Below, piece by piece: positions 1-10,872 of a stretch of DNA of 64,000 bases. The stretch comes from DASPSM01 sp963800135 (lineage in GTDB: Bacteria; Planctomycetota; Planctomycetia; Planctomycetales; Planctomycetaceae). The translations under genes and the position numbers were made by a program. The notes beneath the pieces are model-generated. The model did not search any database. It was not told where the DNA came from and was given only the letters and a program-made list of their open reading frames with translations. Where the stretch lies: assembly GCA_963800135.1 (NCBI GenBank), contig CAWCZR010000009.1, forward strand, positions 186,001 to 250,000, written 5' to 3'. The stretch's first letter is position 1; every line of letters begins with the position of its first letter.

Positions 1-704
1 AAGTCGACCCACAAGTTTCGGCCGTCCTTGGCGACGAGACGAATCTCGTAGCGAGATTCCACCGGTTCGCCCCGCTGACGGGCGACGCTGCGTTCCATCA
101 CCTTCTGACGAAATTCCGGATGCACGTAATCGAGAAAGCTGAGGTGGATCAGCTCCTCGCGCGTGTAGCCCATGATCGTTTGCGACGTCGGATTGACGTA
201 AGCGTGGCCCGTGCCCTGGAAGATCGCCACCATTGCCGGCATCGTGTCGGCCATCGTGCGGAAGCGGTGCTCGCTCACCCGCAGGGTTTCCTCTGCCTTT
301 TTCCGCTCGGCGATTTCCTTGGCGAGTTCTTCCGGTTTGCGCAGGGCCAGGATCCGCGGAATGACGGGGATCAGCGAGATGACGGCCGCCCAGCACAACG
401 CGGCCGTCAACACGTGCAACACACCCAGAAAGCGATAAACGGGCCACCAGAACATCAGCGCGTTCATCAGGTGGAGCGTGCCGCCGGCGAAGAGGAACCC
501 CTCGAAAATCCAGAAGGCACGCGAGACCCGGGCGTTTTTCCGGCGGAGAATGTAGTAGTTGAGCGCGATCAGCGTGGTGGTGAACGCCGCCCAGGTCGCC
601 AGGGCGGCGATCACGTGCACTGTCACCAGGCCCCCGCTCCAGGCAGGGGAGTTCCCGTGGTGAAAACCGGCGGTGCGAAACAGCGAAGAGAAAAAGTCCA
701 GCAC
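1..704 (-). CDS. Membrane-anchored PAS-domain sensor protein (C-terminus beyond left edge)
   Basis: The minus strand reads about 234 residues without a stop up to the window edge. I place the start at a GTG at 704, with an AAGG ribosome site just upstream and an in-frame stop before it. The first ~110 residues form several hydrophobic membrane segments. A short charged linker (EIAERKKAEETL, typical of the helix before a PAS domain) leads into a PAS domain with 'FRTMADTMPAMVAI' and 'TIMGYTREELIHL', then the start of a PAC motif ('RYEIRLVAKDGR'). PAS domains sense ligands or redox state and usually feed a histidine kinase or diguanylate cyclase. The output domain lies outside the window, so the signalling class is unknown. 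It is divergent from fumC, with about 295 bases between them. Confidence 0.75.
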   Translation of the reverse strand, partial: MLDFFSSLFRTAGFHHGNSPAWSGGLVTVHVIAALATWAAFTTTLIALNYYILRRKNARVSRAFWIFEGFLFAGGTLHLMNALMFWWPVYRFLGVLHVLTAALCWAAVISLIPVIPRILALRKPEELAKEIAERKKAEETLRVSEHRFRTMADTMPAMVAIFQGTGHAYVNPTSQTIMGYTREELIHLSFLDYVHPEFRQKVMERSVARQRGEPVESRYEIRLVAKDGRNLWVD

Positions 705-998
705 GTCGCGTCACCTTGGAGGCAACAGCCCTACTGCATCGCCCGAACGTCGCCAGTGCGAAGTGACTATCGGAATGAACGTCCGTTGCTGCGGAATGGT
801 CGGGGCTGATTCGACGCTGAGACCCGCGGGCCAAAGCCCGTTCCTTATATTTTCACCGCTATGGACGCTACCGGCAAACGTCCCCGATGAAAATTCATCC
901 AATCGCTCGGGTGTCCGTAATGGAGAACCGTCCGGGCCGCTGACCAACTGGCGTTGAAACGCTATGATCAGCGTGGAATCAACAAGGAAGCAAACCTC

Positions 999-2427
999 AT
1001 GAGTGAACACCGTGTCGAGCACGACTCGATGGGAGACGTCAACGTGCCTGCCCGCGCTTATTACGGCGCGCAGACCCAGCGCGCGGTCGAGAATTTTCCG
1101 ATTTCGGGCACCGGCCTGCCCGCCGAGCTGATTCACGCGCTGGGACTGGTCAAATGGGCAGCGGCAATCGCCAACCGCGATCTGGGCAAGCTCGACCAAC
1201 ACTGGGAAAAACCGGCTCAACGACAAGCAGATCGAAGCCCTGTTGGCCGCCTCCCGGGAAGTGGCCCAGGGCAAGTTCGACGACGAATTCCCGATCGACG
1301 TCTACCAAACCGGCTCGGGCACCTCGAGCAACATGAACGCCAACGAGGTGATTGCCAATCGGGCCATCGAGCTGCTGGGCGGCGACCGCGTTCGGAACGG
1401 AAAAGCCGATCCATCCGAACGATCACGTCAACATGGGGCAGAGCACCAACGACATGTTTCCCACCGCCATTCACGTGGCGGTCGCCGTCGAAATTCGCAA
1501 AGAGCTCGTCCCAGGGCTCAAGCGGCTGGGCGACGAGTTGGCCGCCAAGGCAAAGGCCTGGGACAAGATCATCAAGATCGGCCGCACGCACCTGGCCGAC
1601 GCCACGCCGCTACGACTGGGTCAGGAGATCGGCGGACTCGCGCGGCAGCTCGCGCTGTCCGTCGAGCGAGCTGAGCGGGCCGTCGCGGCCGTACTGGAAC
1701 TGCCGGCCGGGGGCACCGCGGTCGGCACGGGCATCAACACCCATCCGGAATTCGGCCGCCGAGTCGCCGCGGCCCTGGCGAAAGAAACCGGCGTCCCCTT
1801 TGTCGAAGCGGCCGACCACTTCGAGGGCAATGCGCAGCGCGATGGGCTCGTCGAATGCCACGGCGAACTGCAAGACCATCGCCACCACGCTATTCAACGT
1901 GGCCAACAATATTCGCTGGCTAGGATCGGGACCGCGTTGCGGCTTCTTACGAAGTCAAACTTCCCGACCGCCAGCCGGGCAGCTCGATCATGCCGGGCAA
2001 GGTCAACCCGGTGATGTGCGAAAGCCTGATGCAGGTGGCCGCGCGCGTGATCGGCAACGATCAGACGATTACGGTCTGCGGCGCGGCGGGCGGGCAGTTT
2101 CAGCTCAACATCATGATGCCCGTGATGGGCGCGGTCACGCTCGAAAGCGTGCGGTTACTCGCCAAATCCTGCGACGCCTTCGTGGATTTCTGCGTCCACG
2201 AGATGGAAGCCAACCCCGACGCGTGCGAAGCGTCGGTCGAAAAGAGCCTGTCGATGGTGACCAGTCTCAATCCGCTCATCGGCTACGAGAAGGCGGCCCA
2301 GCTGGCGAAGGAAGCCTTCAAGACGGGCAAGACCATCCGCGAGCTGTGCCTCGAGAAACAGATTCTGCCGGAGAGCACGCTGAAAGAGGCGCTCGACCCG
2401 TTCGGCATGACCGAGCCTCACGCCTGA
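999..2427 (+). CDS. fumC: Class II fumarate hydratase, split by four frameshifts
   Basis: Converts fumarate to malate in the TCA cycle. The start ATG at 999 gives MSEHRVEHDSMGDVNVPA. Family signatures appear in order: 'TGSGTSSNMNANEVIANRA', 'HPNDHVNMGQSTNDMFPTA', 'GRTHLADATPLRLGQE', and the fumarase/aspartase signature 'GSSIMPGKVNPV' near 1980-2015. The reading frame changes four times: in an A-run near 1200, an A-run near 1396, at about 1856 and at about 1947. Removing one base at each site restores a continuous ~474-residue protein, close to the normal class II length (~465). The conserved segments on both sides of each break argue for sequencing or assembly error rather than decay. The stop at 2425-2427 lies just upstream of the next gene. 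Confidence 0.85.
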
Positions 2428-2452
2428 GATCGCATTGGAGAGGACGCATCCC

Positions 2453-3766
2453 GTGGAACGCACGCAACGACAGCAGGCCGTGGATCGGCGTCGGTTCTTA
2501 CAAAGTGCGCTGGCTGCCGGCACGGCAATTCCTGCCGCGCAGCTGCTTACTCGCTCGGCTGTTGCCGCGACGCGAACCAAAAGCCCCAACGAGCGGCTCA
2601 ACCTGGCGGTCATCGGGCTCGGGCCGCGGGGCTTGGACAATCTCCGCGAGGTGTCGTCGCAAAATATCGTCGCGCTCTGCGACGTAGACGCAAAGCGGCT
2701 CGAGGCGACGGCCGCCAAGCATCCGGACTCCAAGCGATTCGACGACTTCCGCCACGTGCTCGATCTTAAGGGTCTCGACGGCGTGGTGGTGGCGACGCCC
2801 GATCACAACCACGCGATCGTCGTCGTGAGCGCCCTCAAACGGGGACTGCCCGTCTATAGCGAGAAACCGCTCACCAAGACCGTGCACGAGCTACGGACTC
2901 TTGTGGCCGCGGCTGTCGCCGCCAAGGTGCCGACGCAGACCGGCAACCAAATTCATGCGGGGCAAAACTACCGACGGGCTGTCGACATCGTCCGTGCGGG
3001 CGTGCTCGGACCGATCGGCCGCGTCTACATCTGGCAAAAGAGCAGCGTCAAGCCGATGAAGCTGACGAAGAACGCCCACGTGCCGGCCGGGCTCGACTAC
3101 GATCTCTGGCTCGGCCCCGTCGCCTACCGTCCATTCGATCCGGCCTTCTATCACTTCGACTGGCGATACTGGTGGGACTTCGGCGGCGGGCATCTGGCCG
3201 ACTTCTGTTGCCATTACATGGACGTTCCCTTCTGGTCGCTCGATCTCAAACATCCCGAAACGGTCCACGCCTGGGGCAAGAAGACGCACGACGGCGACAA
3301 CCCCATGCCCGACGCGATGCGTGTCGAGTACAAATTTCCAGCCCGCGGCCAACAACCTCCTGTCCACCTGACCTGGTACCAGGGGAAGTACAAACCGGAA
3401 TGGATCGATGTCTATGGCAAGACTTCGGCCGTGCTGTTCGAGGGTGAAAACGGTCGGCTGCTCCTGGACTACCGGACCCGCAAGCTCTTCCTCGAACCGG
3501 GACTCGATGAGCCCAAAGTGGCGCAAGTGACCCCCAATTCGCCCGGTCACCACGAGGAATGGTTTCAGGCCATCCGCGGCGATGGGAAGACGTCGTCGCC
3601 CTTCGAGTACGGCGGCCTGCTGACCGAGGCGGGATTACTGGGCAACGTCTCTTACCGCGCGGGGCAAAAAGAGCTCGTCTGGGATGCGACGGCGGCCCGT
3701 GCAACGAACTGTCCCGGGGCCGACCAGTTTCTCGAGGTCCCGTATCGCAGCGGCTGGAACCTGTGA
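2453..3766 (+). CDS. Tat-exported Gfo/Idh/MocA-family oxidoreductase
   Basis: Predicted NAD(P)-dependent oxidoreductase of about 437 residues, probably exported. The preferred start is GTG at 2453, because GGAGAGG lies 9 nt upstream; an in-frame TTG at 2435 is an alternative. The N-terminus carries a twin-arginine signal ('DRRRFLQSALAAG') followed by a hydrophobic stretch and an Ala-rich cleavage region. The Rossmann fold begins at 'LNLAVIGLGPRGLDNL', and the family 'EKPLTKT' motif (EKP, substrate/cofactor lysine) is present. The C-terminal half matches the usual alpha/beta domain with Trp-rich segments. Planctomycetes encode many such secreted paralogues, probably for sugar or glycan oxidation; the substrate is unknown. 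It lies 26 nt after fumC and may be cotranscribed. Confidence 0.85.
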   Translation: MERTQRQQAVDRRRFLQSALAAGTAIPAAQLLTRSAVAATRTKSPNERLNLAVIGLGPRGLDNLREVSSQNIVALCDVDAKRLEATAAKHPDSKRFDDFRHVLDLKGLDGVVVATPDHNHAIVVVSALKRGLPVYSEKPLTKTVHELRTLVAAAVAAKVPTQTGNQIHAGQNYRRAVDIVRAGVLGPIGRVYIWQKSSVKPMKLTKNAHVPAGLDYDLWLGPVAYRPFDPAFYHFDWRYWWDFGGGHLADFCCHYMDVPFWSLDLKHPETVHAWGKKTHDGDNPMPDAMRVEYKFPARGQQPPVHLTWYQGKYKPEWIDVYGKTSAVLFEGENGRLLLDYRTRKLFLEPGLDEPKVAQVTPNSPGHHEEWFQAIRGDGKTSSPFEYGGLLTEAGLLGNVSYRAGQKELVWDATAARATNCPGADQFLEVPYRSGWNL

Positions 3767-3771
3767 ATGCG

Positions 3772-6700
3772 TCAGGCGGTTGCCGGCGCGGTGAGCCCGG
3801 CGTGCTCGGGCGGTTTCTGAATTCGGCCTTGGATGACCTGATAACCGATTGGGACTAAGAGCCGCGTCACCAGCATGTTGGCCGTCAGTCCACCGATGAC
3901 CGCGATGGCCAGGGGCTGCTGCATCTGCGCCGGGCCCATGGCCCAACGCCAACGGAACGAGGCCGAAAATCGCCGTCAGGCTAGTCATCAAGATGGGCCG
4001 GAATCGCGTGCGGCCGGCGACCAGCAGAGCATCGTGCAATTCCATTCCGCTGGCCCGCAATTGGCCGATGTACTCGATCAGGATGATGCCGTTCTTGACG
4101 TCCAGCCCAATCAGCAGAATCGCACCCATGAAGGAGGAGACATTCAGTGGCGTATTGGTAATCCAGAGCGCGAAGAGCGCGGCGGCGAGCGAAATCGGCT
4201 GGGCCAAGAAGATCAAGAGAGGCAGAATCACGCTCTTGAACTGTAGTCCGAGCAGCAAGAACACGAGCGCCGAGGCGACAACCATCACCGTCAGCAGGCT
4301 GCTGAACGATTCCTGCGTTGCCCGATACGTGCCCGCCAGCTCCCAGCGGTAGCCCGGCGGAAACGAAATGTCGGCCATTTGAGCAGCGAGCGCCTTGTTA
4401 ACTCCCGCCAGGTCGGCGCCTTCCTTGAGTTCACCTTGGACAGTGATCACCGGTTGCTGGTTCTCGCGCCATTTTTCGTTGGCGCTCCGCTTCAGCTCGA
4501 TCGTGGCGAGGTTCTCCAGCGGTACGACGTTGAGCGAGCCGGGTGGCGGGGCGCTCGCGTTCGTGCCGGGGCCGGTCGCCGTCGGTGCGGCTGCCAGAAA
4601 GCTAATCGGGAGCTGCCCCAGGTCCTTGCGGTCGTAGCGCACCTTGTCGGGGTAGCGGACGCGGATCTTGGTCATCCGGTCCTGCTCGGGGAGAGTGGTC
4701 GCCACCTGGCCGTAGAGGGCCGCGTTGAGCTGTGCTTCGACATCTATCTGAGTCAGGCCGAGTCGGGCGGCCTCGGCGCTCTTGGTACGGACGACGATGT
4801 CGGGGTTGCCCAATTCGACGTTCGATTTGACTTCTCCCACGCCGGGCGTTTTTTCCGCGATCTGGCCCGCCTTTTCGGCCAACTGGCGGATTTGGTTGAA
4901 ATCGGGTCCGAAGATTTTGATCTCGATTGGTTTGTCGACGCCCGAGAGGTCGTTGATCTGGTCGCGCACGAGCGGCACCAGCTCGAGTGTCGCCAGCTCG
5001 GGAACAGAGCCTTTGATCTTTTTTTCGATATCGTCCATGATTTCTTGCATCTTCTCGCGCTCGCCGGACGGCTTGAGGCTTACGAGAATGTCGCCTCGAT
5101 GGGGCTCGGTCGCGTAGAGGCCCAGCTCGGCCCCGGTGCGGCGGATGTACCCAGCCACCGCCTCGTTCTTTAGCAGGATCGCTTCGATGCGGCGGGCCAC
5201 CTTGTCAGTCTGACTCAACGAGGTTCCGACGGGCATCCAGTAGTCGACGACGAAGGCCCCTTCGTCCATGTCCGGCATGAATCCCGTTTTGACGTTTTGC
5301 GAGAGCCACCAGACGGGGAACACCATCAACAAAGCCAAAACCACGCTGAATCGCGGGAATCGCAGGCCGGCCCGCAGCAAGCCCTCGTACCCGTTGGCAA
5401 AGACCGCGTAAATCGGTCCTGTGGTCGGCATCGCGCGGCGTGCCAAGAAACGGGACGCCAGCACGGGGATAATGGTCAAGCTCACGACCATCGACACCAA
5501 GAGCGAGACCGACAGCGCCAGGCTCAGCGACTGGAAAAATTGGCCGATCACTCCGCGCACGAAGGCGAGGGGCAAGAACACGAGGATGGTGGTGAAGGTT
5601 GAGCCGATCACGGCGCCACTGATCTCCTTGCTGGCGCTGTCGACCGCCGTGTCGCCCGTTTCTCCTGCCGCGAGATGCCGCGAAATGTTTTCGATGACGA
5701 CGACCGTGTCATCGATGATCAGGCCGATGGCGATCGCCAGTCCGCCGAGCGACATCAAGTTGAGCGTGTCGCCCACCAGGTAGAGGAACAGGAAGCTGAT
5801 CAACAGGCTCAAGGGAATCGCGAGCGACGCGATCAACGTGGCCCGAATACTTTTGAGGAACAAGAGCAGAATGAGGACGCTGAACAGCGCGCCATAGAGG
5901 ATCGCGTCGCGGACGTTGGCAACGGCCGTGCGCACCAGATTCCCCTGGTCGTAAACTGGTGTGATTTCGATGCCCGCAGGGGTCGACTTCTTCGCGTCTG
6001 CCAGCACCGTGTTCAGCGTGCTGGAGATTGCTAGCGCATTGCCGCCCGGTTGGCGAAAGACCGTGAGCGCGACGGCGTTCTTGCCGTCGGCGCGGATGGC
6101 CTTGGTGCGATCTTCATGCGACACGATCACGCGGCCCAGGTCGCGGGCGCAGCGGCTGACCGTTCTTTTCGACGATCACCACGTTTTCCAGATCGAGCGG
6201 AGCGTCGGCAACCGTGTCGGCCAACACCTGGTACTGCAGGATTCCCTGATCGAGCCGGCCGACGGCCTTCAGCCGGTGCTCCCGGCCCAGCCGATCGGCT
6301 ACGTCGGCGATCGACAGATTGGCGGCGACCAGTGTCTTGGGATCGACCTCGACGACGATCTCCCGGATGTCGCCCCCTTGCACCGTCACGTACGAGACGT
6401 TCGGAATGCGGCTGATGCGGGGTCGCAGGTCGTAATAGGCGTAGTCGTAGAGGGCCGACGGGTCTTTGGCTCCGGTAACGACGAAGGAAATGATCGGGAA
6501 GATCGAGGGGGTCTGCCGCTCGACGATCGTGCTGGTGCCGGCGGGCAATTGCGAGCCCAGCTCGGCCATCCGCGCCCGGACGTCGTTGAGCGCCTGGATC
6601 ATGTTGGTGCCCGGCGCGAAGTCGACGCTAAGTTCACTGGCTCCGCGGACCGATTTGGCGCGGACGCGGATCACGCCGAGCACGATGCTGACTTGCTCCT

Positions 6701-6992
6701 CGATCGGCCGCGTGATCGAGATTTCGACATCCTTGACAGCCAGACCGGGGGTCTGCGCGACGACCGTGATCCGCGGGAAGGCGACTTCGGGGTAGATGCC
6801 GCTGGGCATGTGCAGCATGGCGACCACGCCCAGCACGCTCAGTAGAGCCGACGTCAGCACAATTAGACCGAAATAAGGCCGCGCCGCCGCGACCAGGTTC
6901 AGTCCCCGCCGCGCCTTTCCCTCGAAGTGAGCGTCAGAGGGGCGCGGTTCGGGATCACGAGCTTGAACCGATTCCAGGACGGGGGCAGTCAC
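3772..6992 (-). CDS. RND-family efflux permease (HAE-type), two frameshifts
   Basis: Inner-membrane proton-driven drug/solute exporter, about 1,072 residues after repair. The N-terminal cytoplasmic segment leads to TM1 ('YFGLIVLTSALLSVLGVV'), then a pore/docking domain. TM4 carries the proton-relay Asp pair in 'GLIIDDTVVVIEN', and TM10 carries the relay lysine in 'GLDVKNGIILIEY', so the D-D-K set is intact. Frame breaks occur at the GGG run at 6145-6147 and the CCC run at 3942-3944; removing one base at each restores the protein to a stop at 3772-3774. The start at 6992 overlaps the stop of the adaptor gene by 4 nt (ATGA), so the two are translationally coupled. The TolC-like partner is divergently encoded at 8832. 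The relay residues point to organic substrates rather than heavy metals, but the substrate is not determinable. Confidence 0.9.
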
Positions 6993-8542
6993 TCGCGCGC
7001 TCCCGCCTTCGTCGGAGCCTTCTCGTGATCGGCTCCCTTCGGCTCGCCGGAGACTTTCGAATCGGCGGCATCCTTGGTGTCGGCGGGTGCCGCCGCTTTC
7101 GGTCCCTCGGGCAGAATGGTGGCGTCGGTGTCGTCTGGCACACCGTAGGCTCCCTCGACGACGACCGGTTCGCCCTCCTTGAGATCGGTCTTCGCGACGG
7201 CGACGTTACCGGCTTGGTTAATGCCGAGTTCGGGATGCAGCAGTTTGAGCTTGCCCTCGCGGATGACGGCCATCAGCGGCCCCTCGCCCTGATCGAAAAT
7301 GGCCGCTTCGGGAACGGCAATCTGCGACTCTTCGTTCTTCAGTACCACGTTGACTTTGACGACTTGTCCCAGACGCAGCCGCGTCCCGTCGTTCTCCATC
7401 AGAATGCGGACGGCGTAATTGCCGGTTTGCGTATCAGCCGCGCTGCCGATGAACGCCACCTTCCCGACGAGCGTGTCTTTCTCGGCCGACTCGGATTCGG
7501 GATGGCTGCCGCCGTCGGACAAGTCGACGCGAGCGGCCATTCCCGGCTGCAACAACCGCGTCGTGCGGGCGGGAAAGTAGACTGTCACGAACAAGCGGCG
7601 AATATCGATCACTTCGCCGATCGGCGTGCCGATCGTCAACGTCTGGCCCGGATGGCAGTTGAGCGCCTCGACGACGCCCGCAATGGGCGCCCGGAGCGTA
7701 TGCAGATCGAGCGAAGCCTTGGAACTGGCGACTGCCTGGTCGGCCATTTCAATCTTGGTCTGGCCTTCGGCGATGGCTTCCGGGCGCGGCCCCGTCATCA
7801 GCAATTTGAGTTGCGCTTCGGCCGTCTGCAGCTGGACCCTGGCTTGTTTAAGCAGCACCTCTGCGTCGTGAAACTGCTTGGACGAAACATCGTTGTGCGA
7901 GAGGAGCGAACGGAGGCTGTCGACCTGCAGCTCGTCGTGCTCAACGGAGATCTTGCCCTGCTCGACGGCCAGTTCGGCCGCACGTCGCTCTTCGGGGCGG
8001 GGCAGCGATTCGAGCAGTTTGAGGGCCGCCACAAGAGTGTCGCGGTTGGCCACTTTTTCGGCGAGCGTGGCTTTGGCGACGGTGGGATCGAGTTGCAGGA
8101 TCGGCTGACCGGCTTTGACCGTGTCGCCCAAGTGGACGAGCAATTCGTGCACGTGACCTTCGACCGTCGCCGTCAGTGAGCCAACACACTCCGGCAACGG
8201 CTCCGTCCGACCGAGTCCGTCCACGGTGATGGCGAAAGGCAGGCGGCGGACCGTCACGCAACGGACATCGACGTGCCCAGGGATTTTTTCTTCCCCAGGT
8301 TCGTCCTTCTTCTCGTCCTTTTTGTCGTCGTCTTTCTTTTCATCTGCTTTCTTGTCATCGCCTTTCGTATCAGCGGCCGGTTCGCCCTTGGCGTCCGCAC
8401 GGGCGGTGCCAGGCTTGGCCGCCTCCCCGGGTTGGGAAACCGCGCTCCAAAAGGCCGTTCCGCAGCCGGGCGCGAGACATGCCAGCGGAATCCCGACCAG
8501 CAGAATCGCGAAACGGGTGCTTATCGTCACAGTGCGTCTCAT
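6989..8542 (-). CDS. RND efflux periplasmic adaptor lipoprotein (HlyD/MFP family)
   Basis: Periplasmic adaptor of 517 residues that bridges the RND permease to an outer-membrane channel. A signal peptide ends in a lipobox ('LACLAPGC'), so it is lipid anchored. A long low-complexity Lys/Asp/Glu linker (about residues 40-85) follows. Next come the lipoyl half-motif ('VEGHVHELLVHLGDTVKAG'), a coiled-coil hairpin of ~100 residues, the second half-motif ('LRAPIAGVVEALNCHPG') and the beta-barrel ('VYFPARTTRLLQPGMAARV'). The C-terminus is again Ala/Lys/Asp rich, which is unusual. It is the first gene of a two-gene operon, overlaps the permease by 4 nt, and is divergent from the TolC-like gene. Confidence 0.88.
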   Translation of the reverse strand: MRRTVTISTRFAILLVGIPLACLAPGCGTAFWSAVSQPGEAAKPGTARADAKGEPAADTKGDDKKADEKKDDDKKDEKKDEPGEEKIPGHVDVRCVTVRRLPFAITVDGLGRTEPLPECVGSLTATVEGHVHELLVHLGDTVKAGQPILQLDPTVAKATLAEKVANRDTLVAALKLLESLPRPEERRAAELAVEQGKISVEHDELQVDSLRSLLSHNDVSSKQFHDAEVLLKQARVQLQTAEAQLKLLMTGPRPEAIAEGQTKIEMADQAVASSKASLDLHTLRAPIAGVVEALNCHPGQTLTIGTPIGEVIDIRRLFVTVYFPARTTRLLQPGMAARVDLSDGGSHPESESAEKDTLVGKVAFIGSAADTQTGNYAVRILMENDGTRLRLGQVVKVNVVLKNEESQIAVPEAAIFDQGEGPLMAVIREGKLKLLHPELGINQAGNVAVAKTDLKEGEPVVVEGAYGVPDDTDATILPEGPKAAAPADTKDAADSKVSGEPKGADHEKAPTKAGARE

Positions 8543-8656
8543 TGCTTTATTAGGAATGCCTTACCAAATCAGAATATCGCAATCCCGACGGGCGGAGGGC
8601 GAAAAACCGGTGAGTTTTCTTTCACATCAAGATCAAGTTCCGCCGCTCGCCGATGA

Positions 8657-8706
8657 TTGGCGCACGACGCCCCGGTTCGACGGGGTTTAAGCCGTTCGTG
8701 CGCCAA
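8657..8706. promoter_or_regulatory. Nested inverted repeat in the divergent efflux promoter region
   Basis: In the ~290-base gap between the adaptor (-) and the TolC-like gene (+), perfect 11-base arms (TTGGCGCACGA at 8657-8667, TCGTGCGCCAA at 8696-8706) enclose a second pair (CCCCG at 8670-8674, CGGGG at 8681-8685). It could be a regulator-binding palindrome or a structured leader. No T-tract follows on either strand, so a simple terminator is unlikely. The rest of the gap shows nothing I recognise. Confidence 0.5.
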
Positions 8707-8831
8707 ATCAACGGACTGATCCGCCGCGCGAAGGAGCCGCTGCAAGCGGTTCGAAATCACGTCCGCGCGTCAAGAAAATGATCGCGTGCGGGCGAGATGT
8801 GCTGAGTCGGATCTCCAGGGAAGGCGAACCG

Positions 8832-10673
8832 ATGCGCGACCGCACAGCGAGAGAGATCCTTCCTCTCATCGCAATTCTGGCGGCCGGGTTGGTCGGCTGT
8901 CAAAGCGCAGGCAGCTCGCCCCGCGGTGCCGACATGCGGGTGGGCACCCGCTGGACCGCGAACGCAAGCCCTCCGCCCCGCGTCGAGCCGCTGCCGACCG
9001 ATACGTTGCAGGCCGCAATCAACGTCCCGGAACCGGAATCTCCGCGAGTCGTGGTGACGAGCGGCGAACTGCCTGCCGCGCTCGGGACGGTTCCAGCCCC
9101 GGTCGCTCCCAGCCCAATCACGCCGGTGGCTGCTACTGGCGCCCCGAGCGTGCCGGCGCCGTCCGGACCAGATTCGTCTGCGGCACCGGATGGGGCGGCT
9201 GCCAACCACTTCGGGGCCGATTTCACGGTGGCAACCACGGTGCCAAAGTTGCCACCGTCGCCCGATTCGTCCTCGACTGGGGTGTCCGGTCGGGGTGGCT
9301 ATTCGTCAGGCGGGCCGGGGCCGGCCATCGCGAGTGCTCCGTCCGGACCGGGAGGATTGGGATCGTCCGTCGATTCAGCCGGACCTCAACTTTCGCTCGA
9401 CGCCGCCATTGCGACGTCGCTCGACCGCAATGAAACGCTGGTCACGCTCCGCGCGGGCGAACCGGTGGGGCAGGCCATGTTAGACGTGGCCCAGCACTAT
9501 CCGTTCAACCCGTACGTCAAGGTTGAGGCGCTCCCTTATGCTCGGGATCCGACCGGCAACCTGTTGGCTGTACGAAACTCCGTCTACGTCATGCAGACGC
9601 TGGAACTCGCGCATCAGCAGAAATATCGCGAAGCGAGCGCTGCCGCCGCGCTCAACCAAATTCGCTGGAACGTCGTCGCGGGCGAACTGACGAACGTGGC
9701 CACCACCGAAAAGCTCTTTTTCACGGCACTCTACCAGCGTGACTTGCGCGATCTGGCGCGACGAGCGGCCGCGCTCAACGAGGAACTGAACGCCGACGTC
9801 GAGCGGCGGTACCAGGCGAACCTGTCCAAGCCGGGCGAAGAAGTAACGGCTAAGGTGTCGGCGCGGCAAAGTCGCAAGCAGCTCGCGATGGCGGAAGCCA
9901 CATATCGCCTGGCACTGTTCGCCCTGGCCCGGCAGCTCAATGTGCCGACCGATCGCCCCTACGAATTGGTTGGCCGGCTGGAAGACTTCGAATGGCACCG
10001 GATCGACGCCAACGGATCGGCGGGGAGCGAGCCGGTCGCGCCAGAGTCGTCGCTGCAGATCGCGGAGACGCTCGCGGACGAACGGCCCGATGTCCGCGCG
10101 GCACAAGCCGCAGCAAACGTCGCACAATCGAACGTCGAGCTGGCGCGGGCCAACACCGTACAAAACGTCCAGATCGGACCCTACTACGAACGGGACGAAT
10201 TCGAGACGCTGTTCTTTGGGGTTGTCGGCCAGATGAATCTGCCGATTTGGGACTCCGGGCATGCACTGGCTCGTCAGCGCGAAGCCGAATGCACGCAGCG
10301 AGTCGTCGGTCTCAACGCGCTGCGTATGCGGGCTCGCGTCGAAGTGCAGACGGCCATCGAGCGCTACGACCGAGCACGCCTGCAGGCCGAACGGGAACGC
10401 CCCAACTTCGTGAAGTCGCTGTCGGAAGATCTGGCGCGCATCAAACGCCAATTCGACGCCGGCCAGGCCGACATCCTCAATGTCTTCGCAACCCAGACGG
10501 CCCTCTTGCAGGAGCAGAAGACGTATCTCGACTTGCTGAATGAGTTGGGCCAGGCCGCCGCCGACGTGACCCTCACCGCGGGGCTCCCGCCGGCGCGAAT
10601 CGTCTCGGAACGGGGCGTGAATGCTCCGGCGACGTCGTCGCCGGTCGTCCCGGCACCGCCCAGCGGGCCCTAA
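8832..10673 (+). CDS. TolC-like outer-membrane efflux lipoprotein
   Basis: Outer-membrane channel component of about 613 residues. ATG 8832 is chosen because a GGGAAGGC ribosome site precedes it and the peptide then opens with a proper lipoprotein signal ('LIAILAAGLVGC'). Residues ~25-185 are a Pro/Ala/Ser/Gly-rich, low-complexity segment that usual TolC/NodT proteins lack. The remainder is the OEP fold with two helical repeats: 'SLDAAIATSLDRNETLVTL' opens the first, and 'RPDVRAAQAAANVAQSNVEL' opens the second. The final ~25 residues are again Pro/Ala rich. It is divergent from the RND permease/adaptor operon and is probably its exit duct. Confidence 0.85.
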   Translation: MRDRTAREILPLIAILAAGLVGCQSAGSSPRGADMRVGTRWTANASPPPRVEPLPTDTLQAAINVPEPESPRVVVTSGELPAALGTVPAPVAPSPITPVAATGAPSVPAPSGPDSSAAPDGAAANHFGADFTVATTVPKLPPSPDSSSTGVSGRGGYSSGGPGPAIASAPSGPGGLGSSVDSAGPQLSLDAAIATSLDRNETLVTLRAGEPVGQAMLDVAQHYPFNPYVKVEALPYARDPTGNLLAVRNSVYVMQTLELAHQQKYREASAAAALNQIRWNVVAGELTNVATTEKLFFTALYQRDLRDLARRAAALNEELNADVERRYQANLSKPGEEVTAKVSARQSRKQLAMAEATYRLALFALARQLNVPTDRPYELVGRLEDFEWHRIDANGSAGSEPVAPESSLQIAETLADERPDVRAAQAAANVAQSNVELARANTVQNVQIGPYYERDEFETLFFGVVGQMNLPIWDSGHALARQREAECTQRVVGLNALRMRARVEVQTAIERYDRARLQAERERPNFVKSLSEDLARIKRQFDAGQADILNVFATQTALLQEQKTYLDLLNELGQAAADVTLTAGLPPARIVSERGVNAPATSSPVVPAPPSGP

Positions 10674-10872
10674 GTAAACTACTCCGATTAGGCTTAGTCC
10701 TTTCCAATACGGGACTTACGATACTTACGGCGATTTCATTCAGGCTATACCGAGTGCTCGACTTCTCCCGCCAATTCGCATCCCCTAATCCACCGATTTC
10801 CACTACACTCTCGACCCCCTAAACTCCCGCGATTCAGCTCGAGTCGCAGCCGACTCTGGTGCAAGGAAGCCG

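Noticed and set aside
999..2427. Programmed frameshifting or gene decay in fumC and other split genes
   Set aside because: Four shifts in one gene, none with a slippery heptamer plus structure, and conserved sequence on both sides of every break, fit consensus errors better.
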